This document shows, one piece after another, positions 58,765 to 64,000 of a DNA stretch of 64,000 bases (within the stretch, counting starts at the first letter, position 1; each line of letters begins with the position of its first letter). The position numbers and the translations under genes are program-made. This DNA is from an uncultured Clostridia bacterium (GTDB taxonomy: Bacteria; Bacillota; Clostridia; TANB77; CAG-508). The stretch lies in the NCBI GenBank assembly GCA_934169575.1, contig CAKPOA010000001.1, forward strand, positions 124,001 to 188,000, given 5' to 3'. Under the pieces are notes generated by a model. The model was not told the DNA's origin and ran no database searches. It worked only from the letters and a program-made list of their open reading frames with translations.

Positions 58765-60297
58765 ATGGGAAAAAAAATATTAATATTTTTAATTGCAATA
58801 TTATTAATTATAGGAATAATATTTGGAATATGTAAAATAAAAGAAAATAGCATAAATTATGAAATTTCAAAAGTACAAGATTACAAATATTTTAAATATA
58901 ATGAAAACGAAAAAATGGGAATTATAGATAAAAATGGAAATATAATAATTGCAGCACAATATGATGACATAATAATTCCAAATTTAGAAAAAGACATATT
59001 TATATGTTATGATAATCAAACAAATAAAAATAAAGTTTTGAACTCTAAAAATGAGGAATTATTTACACAATATGACAACATAGAGCCAATAAAATTAAAA
59101 AATGTAGCAAGTATATTATGCTATGAAAAAAGTGTCTTAAAATATGAAAAAGATGGTTTATATGGATTAATAGATTTTGATGGAAAAGAAAAAACAAAAA
59201 ATATATATACACAAATAGAAAATTTACAATCAACTGAAGGAAAATTTAAAGTTGAAAAAGATGGAAAATATGGAATAATAAATTTAAATGGTAAAAAGCT
59301 AGTGGAGTGTAATTATGATGACATATCCACAGATAGTTATTATAATGTGGAAAACGAGTATAAAAAATCAGGATTTATTGTCTCTAATAAAACAGAAAAT
59401 GGAATAAGATATGGATATATAAATTATAAAGGAAAAAAATTATTAGATTTAAATTATAATGAAATTGTAAGGATTGGAAATTTAGATGAAATTTATCTAA
59501 TAGTTGCTGAAAATGGTCAATATGGATTATATAAAAATTCTAAACAAATAATAAAACCACAATATCAATCAATAGAATATTGCGATAATGGTGGAATAAT
59601 AATACAAAAAAATCAAAATTACGGTATATCAAATTTAGATGGAAAAATATTAGTTGATACAAAATATGATAATATTGAGGCAGATGGCATATATTTATAT
59701 GCACAAAATTCAAATGAAAATAAAGTATATGATGTATCTGGAAATGAGGTAGAAATTAATTTTAATAAAAGAGTATATAAAACAGATGATGAAAATTACA
59801 GAATTGTTACTCTTTTAAATAATGATATAACATATTATGGAATTGAAAACAAAGATGGAAAAACACTTGTAAATACAGGATATAGGTATTTGGAATATTT
59901 GTATAATGGATATTTTATTGCTAAAGATGAAAATGATAAATATGGTGTGATTAATTTTAATGGAAATCAAAATATTGATTTTAAATATGATGTAATTCAA
60001 AAAATAAAAAATAAAAATATGATACAAGCATTAAATTTGGAAACAAAAGAAACAATTATTTATTCATCAGAATTAAAAAATATTTGTGATTTAAAAAATG
60101 TTAGTATAGATATTCAAGATGAATATTTGATAGTATATAATGATGATGAAAAAATATTTATAGATAATAGTGGAAATATAATATCAGAAGATTCTGATAT
60201 TGTAAAAGATTCTAAAGTTCAAGTTTTGCCAAGTAAAATAGGTGATTATGATAAAATACAATATTCTTTAGAAGATGCATATTATATGAAAAAATAA
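58765..60297 (+). CDS. Anchored WG-repeat protein
   Basis: 510 residues. N-terminal hydrophobic anchor (about 4-22), then at least seven WG/KWG-type repeats of about 40 residues with consensus (Y/K)GIIDxxGKxIIxxxYDxI: KMGIIDKNGNIIIAAQYDDI, LYGLIDFDGKEK, KYGIINLNGKKLVECNYDDI, RYGYINYKGKKLLDLNYNEI, QYGLYKNSKQIIKPQYQSI, NYGISNLDGKILVDTKYDNI, KYGVINFNGNQNIDFKYDVI. WG repeats form beta structures probably for protein binding; function unknown. AAAGGAAGAG precedes the ATG. Followed by its own terminator. Confidence 0.87.
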   Translation: MGKKILIFLIAILLIIGIIFGICKIKENSINYEISKVQDYKYFKYNENEKMGIIDKNGNIIIAAQYDDIIIPNLEKDIFICYDNQTNKNKVLNSKNEELFTQYDNIEPIKLKNVASILCYEKSVLKYEKDGLYGLIDFDGKEKTKNIYTQIENLQSTEGKFKVEKDGKYGIINLNGKKLVECNYDDISTDSYYNVENEYKKSGFIVSNKTENGIRYGYINYKGKKLLDLNYNEIVRIGNLDEIYLIVAENGQYGLYKNSKQIIKPQYQSIEYCDNGGIIIQKNQNYGISNLDGKILVDTKYDNIEADGIYLYAQNSNENKVYDVSGNEVEINFNKRVYKTDDENYRIVTLLNNDITYYGIENKDGKTLVNTGYRYLEYLYNGYFIAKDENDKYGVINFNGNQNIDFKYDVIQKIKNKNMIQALNLETKETIIYSSELKNICDLKNVSIDIQDEYLIVYNDDEKIFIDNSGNIISEDSDIVKDSKVQVLPSKIGDYDKIQYSLEDAYYMKK

Positions 60298-60325
60298 TAT
60301 ATTCACAAAAAAATATAAAAAACAT

Positions 60326-60365
60326 AAAATATAGAAGTTAGTAGTACTAATTTCTATATTTTTTT
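60326..60365 (+). terminator. Terminator of the WG-repeat gene
   Basis: AAATATAGAAGTTAG-TAGTA-CTAATTTCTATATT stem (one G-U) with a seven-T run. Confidence 0.85.
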
Positions 60366-60380
60366 AAAGAGGTGAATATT

Positions 60381-61523
60381 GTGACAATATATTTTGATAA
60401 TGCTGCTACAACAAGGGTTAAGATAGAAGTGTTAAAAGAAATGATACCATATTTTAGTGAAGAATATGGTAATCCATCATCAATATATCAAATTGGAAGA
60501 AAGGCCAAAAGGGCTGTGGATTTTGCAAGAGAAAGAGTGGCAAACTTAATTAATTCAGATAAAAGTGAAATATATTTTACTGGGTGTGGATCTGAAAGTG
60601 ATAATACTGCATTAAAGGGAATTGCATATAAAAATAGGAGTAAAGGAAATCACATTATAACATCTAAAATTGAGCATCCAGCAATATTAGATTCTTGTAA
60701 AATGCTTGAAAAACAGGGATTTGAAATTACGTATTTAAATGTTGATAAAAATGGTTTTGTGAATTTAGCTGAACTTGAAAATTCTATTACTGATAAAACT
60801 ATTTTAATAAGTATAATGTTTGCTAATAATGAAATTGGTACAATTGAGCCAATTGAGCAAATTGCTAAAATAGCTAAAAAGAGAAACATTATTTTTCATA
60901 CAGATGCAGTTCAGGCAGTAGGAAATGTACATATTGATGTAGAAAAAATGGGGATAGATATGCTCTCAATGTCTGGTCATAAAATATATGGACCAAAGGG
61001 AATAGGAGTATTATATGTAAGAAGCGGTGTTGAATTTGAAAAGTTTATGAATGGAGGCCATCAGGAAAAAAATAAAAGAGCTGGAACTGAAAATTTGGCG
61101 GGAATTGTAGGTATAGGAAAAGCGTGTGAGCTTGCAAAAATGAATATGGAAGAACATATAAAACAAATACAAGAACTAAGAGATTATTATGTTTCAAAGG
61201 TTAAGGAAAATATTCAAGATATAAAAATAAATGGACCTGAAAATGATATGAGATTGCCAGGAAATAGTAATATTTCATTTAAAGGAATTGATGGTACAGC
61301 ACTTTTGTTAGAACTTGATAAAAAAGGAATATGTGCATCAGGTGGTTCTGCATGTTCTTCTCATAGCCTAGAACCGTCACATGTTTTGACATCAATTGGA
61401 CTTAAAAAGGAATATACAGATTGTGCCTTAAGAGTGTCATTTGGTGAGTTTAATAGAAAATGGGAAGTTGATTATATGGTTGAAAATTTAAAAAATATTG
61501 TAGAAAATTTAAGGCAAAATTAA
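60381..61523 (+). CDS. Cysteine desulfurase (NifS/IscS family)
   Basis: 380 residues, PLP enzyme supplying sulfur for Fe-S clusters and tRNA thiolation. FDNAATTRV at the start, HPAILDSCK near 98, ANNEIGTIEPI near 150, HTDAVQAVGN near 175, PLP-lysine motif SMSGHKIYGPKGIG near 197, and RAGTENLAGIVG near 235. Active-site loop CASGGSACSSHSLEPSHVL near 315 (long loop, class I). GTG 60381 has AAAGAGGTG at good spacing and gives the family-typical start; the GTG at 60372 lies in that site. No iscU or mnmA adjacent. Might feed the TtcA-like enzyme of the same window. Confidence 0.94.
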   Translation: MTIYFDNAATTRVKIEVLKEMIPYFSEEYGNPSSIYQIGRKAKRAVDFARERVANLINSDKSEIYFTGCGSESDNTALKGIAYKNRSKGNHIITSKIEHPAILDSCKMLEKQGFEITYLNVDKNGFVNLAELENSITDKTILISIMFANNEIGTIEPIEQIAKIAKKRNIIFHTDAVQAVGNVHIDVEKMGIDMLSMSGHKIYGPKGIGVLYVRSGVEFEKFMNGGHQEKNKRAGTENLAGIVGIGKACELAKMNMEEHIKQIQELRDYYVSKVKENIQDIKINGPENDMRLPGNSNISFKGIDGTALLLELDKKGICASGGSACSSHSLEPSHVLTSIGLKKEYTDCALRVSFGEFNRKWEVDYMVENLKNIVENLRQN

Positions 61524-61525
61524 AA

Positions 61526-61743
61526 AAATCATTGTTCAATACTAATTTTTTCAACTTAAAAGTTTATACTGTATTGTTTTTTCAAACCTTGCAGTCGCAA
61601 TTTTCTTTTTTAAAATTAATAATATGAAAATTGCTCCAATCGCACTCACTTCGTTCGTTTGGTCGCTTACGCGGTATTTCAAAAATAATACAATATAAAC
61701 TTTAAGCATTTTAATTTGATGTATTGAACAATAATTTTTTAAT
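61526..61743 (+). repeat. Dispersed structured intergenic element, copy D (longest arms)
   Basis: Core CTTGCAGTCGCAATTTTC... GTCGCTTACGCGGTATTTC as in copy A. Arms extend much farther: ATTGTTCAATAC (near 61531) pairs with GTATTGAACAAT (near 61722), and AAGTTTATACTGTATTG with CAATATAAACTTT. It separates the convergent cysteine desulfurase and htpX genes and touches the htpX stop. Confidence 0.85.
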
Positions 61744-62635
61744 TTATATGTCTTAAAGCATCTACTCTATCTTCTAAACTTGGGTGTGTTGACCAAATAC
61801 TAGAAGTTTTTTTGCCCTTTTTATCTCTAAAAGGATTAACTATATACATGTGTGCTGTAGAATTATTTGCTGTTTCAAGTTGTTCTGGATCTCCAGAAAT
61901 TTTTTGTAATGCAGAAATAAGTCCTTCTGGGTTACGAGTAAATTCTACTGAAGTAGCATCTGCTAAAAACTCTCTTTTACGTGAGATTGCAAGTTGCATT
62001 AATTGACCAAAAATTGGTGATAAAATTAAAAAGATAAGTCCTATTAACATAAGAATTGCATTTCCAGAATTTTTGTCATTGTCATTATCTTTAAAACCTC
62101 CCCAAAATAATGCTCTTGAGAAAAAATCAGAAAGCATAACAACAAATCCTAGCATTACAGAAACTACAGCAGATAATCTTATATCATAATTTTTTATATG
62201 TGCAAGTTCATGACCTACAACACCTTCTAATTCATAATATTCTAACTTTTCTAAAAGACCTGTTGTGACACAAATTACTGCATGTTCAGGATTTCTTCCT
62301 GTTGCAAAAGCATTTGGCTGAGGATCATCAACAACATAAAGTTTAGGTTTTACAGGTAGTCCAGCAGCAACAACTAAAGAATCTAAAATATTTACTAATT
62401 GTAAATCTTCTTCTTTTGTTGCAGGTCTTGCTTTATTTAAGCTTAAAATAATTTTATCACTATAATAATAACTTGCCCATGATGAGCATATTGAAACTAT
62501 AAGTGCTAAAATTATTGAAAATGTTCCTAGATCTAGTGCCATACATACATAATATATTATAAGTGCAATTACTATTGTAAATATTGTAACAATAAACATT
62601 GATTCTCTTTTATTTTTCTTTATACTATTAAACAT
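61739..62635 (-). CDS. htpX: HtpX-like M48 membrane zinc protease
   Basis: 298 residues. Two N-terminal membrane segments (about 11-50), then VVGHELAHIKNYDIR with the HExxH zinc site near residue 147, two more hydrophobic segments (VVSVMLGFVVMLSDF; GNAILMLIGLIFLILSPIFG), SRKREFLADATSVEF with the third zinc ligand Glu, and STHPSLEDRVDALR near the end. Membrane protein quality control. ATG 62635 has AAGGAAGGA; the longer start at 62662 overlaps it. Operon with lemA. Confidence 0.94.
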   Translation of the reverse strand: MFNSIKKNKRESMFIVTIFTIVIALIIYYVCMALDLGTFSIILALIVSICSSWASYYYSDKIILSLNKARPATKEEDLQLVNILDSLVVAAGLPVKPKLYVVDDPQPNAFATGRNPEHAVICVTTGLLEKLEYYELEGVVGHELAHIKNYDIRLSAVVSVMLGFVVMLSDFFSRALFWGGFKDNDNDKNSGNAILMLIGLIFLILSPIFGQLMQLAISRKREFLADATSVEFTRNPEGLISALQKISGDPEQLETANNSTAHMYIVNPFRDKKGKKTSSIWSTHPSLEDRVDALRHIN

Positions 62636-62671
62636 ATTTTGCTCATTCCTTCCTAAAGGCATTAATTGTAA

Positions 62672-62698
62672 AGGGTAAAAGAATAATACTTTTACCCT
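62672..62698 (-). other. Intercistronic hairpin between lemA and htpX
   Basis: AGGGTAAAAG / CTTTTACCCT perfect 10-bp stem with a 7-base loop and no long T-run; probably an mRNA stability or partial-termination element within the operon. Confidence 0.6.
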
Positions 62699-62703
62699 CT
62701 TAC

Positions 62704-63264
62704 TTATTGATTATTTCCAAAATCAACTTTTACATTTTTTCTAGCTTCTTCATTTTCTGTTTTGAATAAATCAGATGGTTTAAATCCAAACATATTAGCT
62801 ATTATATTTGAAGGAAATACTTGTAATTTTGTATTGTAATTTGTTGTTGTATCATTATAATATTGTCTTGAAAAGGCAATTTTATTTTCTGTATTTCTTA
62901 ATTCTTCAGATAATTGCATAAAGTTTTCATTAGCTTTTAAGTCTGGATAATTTTCTGATACAGCCATAATTGTTTTTAAAGATGCAGATAATTGATTGTC
63001 TAAATCTGCTTTATCTTGTACAGTTGTAGCATTCGCCCATGATGTACGTAGTGCTGTTATTTTTTCAAGAGTTTCTTTTTCATGAGTTACATATCCTTTT
63101 ACTGTTTCAACAAAATTTGGAATTAAATCAAATCTTCTTTGCAATTGAACATCTATTTGACTCCAAGCATTTTGAACTTGCATTCTTAATGTTACAAGAC
63201 TATTATATAATCCAATTATTGCTAATATTATTACTGCTATAATTATTAATATTATCCACCACAT
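62704..63264 (-). CDS. lemA: LemA family protein
   Basis: 186 residues: N-terminal membrane segment with outside-facing start (WWIILIIIAVIILAIIGLYNSLV), then a helical bundle with NAWSQIDVQLQRRFDLIPNFVETVKGY, the LemA signature, YPDLKANENFMQLSEELRNTENKIAFSRQYYND, and FPSNIIANMFGFK near the end. Function is poorly known; the lemA-htpX pairing is widespread and suggests envelope proteostasis. GGGAGGAG precedes the start. Confidence 0.95.
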   Translation of the reverse strand: MWWIILIIIAVIILAIIGLYNSLVTLRMQVQNAWSQIDVQLQRRFDLIPNFVETVKGYVTHEKETLEKITALRTSWANATTVQDKADLDNQLSASLKTIMAVSENYPDLKANENFMQLSEELRNTENKIAFSRQYYNDTTTNYNTKLQVFPSNIIANMFGFKPSDLFKTENEEARKNVKVDFGNNQ

Positions 63265-63300
63265 ATTTTTCTCCTCCCATCTCTTAATTATTATATTAAT

Positions 63301-63329
63301 ATTTTATCATATTATTATAATATTTTCAA
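63301..63329 (-). promoter_or_regulatory. Promoter of lemA-htpX
   Basis: On the minus strand, TTGAAA (63329-63324), 17-base spacer, TAAAAT (63306-63301). Confidence 0.65.
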
Positions 63330-63357
63330 TATGCTAATAAAATATTTCTATCTCTCA

Positions 63358-64000
63358 TCACCGTTTATCTAATTGTATATCCTGTTTTTCTGGAACATTT
63401 TTTATAATTGGCAATTTAGAATTATCAACCACTAATGAATCTTTATATGAATTTTTATTATAATAATGCTCTTTAGAATTTTTATTTTGGTAATTTAAAA
63501 TATAATTTGCAGGAACATTTTGGGTTAAATTTTCAAGAGCAAAAGATGTTTCAATCAAACTTTTAGAAAAATTATATTGTAATAAATTTTCATTTATATG
63601 AGTTTTATTAACTAAAGGTGTATTTATAGTAAATCGACTGTTATCTAAAATATTGGCATCATTTAAAATTTTTGCAAGTGTTGTAACCATTGGAATATCA
63701 TTATCTTCAATATTATATTTAGAAACCAATTTATCAAGATTTTTCTCATTATAATTTTGACCTTCAATTAATAATTGTACAATTTGTTTATCATGATTAT
63801 TAAATTTTTTTCCATCTAAATAATGTAAATTGATTTTATCTATTTTTTTAGCACTTCTTTTAGCAGCTAAATTTCGATTAGAAAGATGTCCAATATCATG
63901 ATAAAATGCAGCAGTGGTTAAAAGTTCCATTTCTCTTGTTGAATCATCTTTAAAAAGGTCTTCTTTTTGAGCAATTAACATTGAAAGCAAACAAACTCTA
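63358..64000 (-). CDS. HD-domain protein, partial (N terminus beyond right edge)
   Basis: The frame stays open to the window edge (…RVCLLS before the Met at 63979), so about 214 C-terminal residues are seen. AFYHDIGHLSNRNLAAKRSAKKI carries the HD metal pair; GKKFNNHDKQIVQLLIEGQN and MVTTLAKILNDANILDNSRF are the later HD-fold helices, with an aspartate in NDAN. Predicted metal-dependent phosphohydrolase of nucleotides or cyclic dinucleotides. The last 75 residues are Asn/Lys-rich and probably unstructured. No terminator is evident. Confidence 0.75.
   Translation of the reverse strand, partial: RVCLLSMLIAQKEDLFKDDSTREMELLTTAAFYHDIGHLSNRNLAAKRSAKKIDKINLHYLDGKKFNNHDKQIVQLLIEGQNYNEKNLDKLVSKYNIEDNDIPMVTTLAKILNDANILDNSRFTINTPLVNKTHINENLLQYNFSKSLIETSFALENLTQNVPANYILNYQNKNSKEHYYNKNSYKDSLVVDNSKLPIIKNVPEKQDIQLDKR

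Overview
This is a very AT-rich stretch of a low-GC, spore-forming Firmicute, most likely an uncultured-type gut clostridium. The evidence is the germination protease gene gpr, the clostridial order DUF4321-radC-mreBCD-mrdA-minC, formate-tetrahydrofolate ligase (fhs), Shine-Dalgarno sites of the AAAGGA/GGAGG type, frequent TTG/GTG starts and textbook sigma-A promoters (TTGACA-17-TATAAT). The species assignment is inference; there is no rRNA here.

Layout. 1-7.5 kb: the 3' end of addB, an LD-carboxypeptidase, an anchored phosphodiester glycosidase, a DnaJ-like chaperone, and an orphan VirD4-type coupling protein behind two small unknown genes. 7.5-16 kb: prfA (minus strand), an M18 aminopeptidase, a small XRE regulator, a large LPYTG-anchored DUF4127 surface protein with 12 tandem 8-residue repeats, and a MATE transporter fused to a cytidylate-kinase-like domain behind a structured leader. 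16-29 kb: a DUF2207 membrane protein, an AbiE toxin-antitoxin pair (toxin probably truncated), an ABC exporter, tcdA, a beta-helix-like surface protein, a TtcA-like thiolase, fhs, gpr and rqcH. 29-34.5 kb: a prepilin-like protein whose last ~45 codons look like the variable region of a diversity-generating retroelement (DGR), followed by an O-antigen-ligase-like protein and a GT2 glycosyltransferase. 34.5-38.8 kb: a tRNA-Arg(CCU) followed by a patchwork of mecA, a frameshifted hicA with intact hicB, Rpn and NUDIX remnants, and a two-gene cassette of a miniature class I aminoacyl-tRNA-synthetase-like protein and an ASCH protein, with a second ASCH gene facing it. 38.9-45.3 kb: the cell-shape and division operon. 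45.3-48.1 kb: two small unknown genes, NUDIX and methyltransferase fragments, and an overlapping SMUG2-like glycosylase/64-aa/DUF402 set. 48.4-58.5 kb: two giant surface proteins, one with a candidate thioester domain. 58.5-64 kb: a CYTH remnant, a WG-repeat protein, a cysteine desulfurase, the lemA-htpX pair and part of an HD-domain protein.

The most striking structures no gene explains are four copies of a dispersed intergenic element (about 15.9, 24.0, 27.6 and 61.6 kb). Its core is conserved, while its long flanking arms differ from copy to copy yet stay complementary within each full copy. The other leading candidates for something undescribed are the DGR-like target (its reverse transcriptase and template are not in the window) and the aaRS-like/ASCH cassette.

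Starts were often moved downstream of the longest possible start when a Shine-Dalgarno site decided it. No CRISPR array, rRNA, IS transposase or reverse transcriptase was found.
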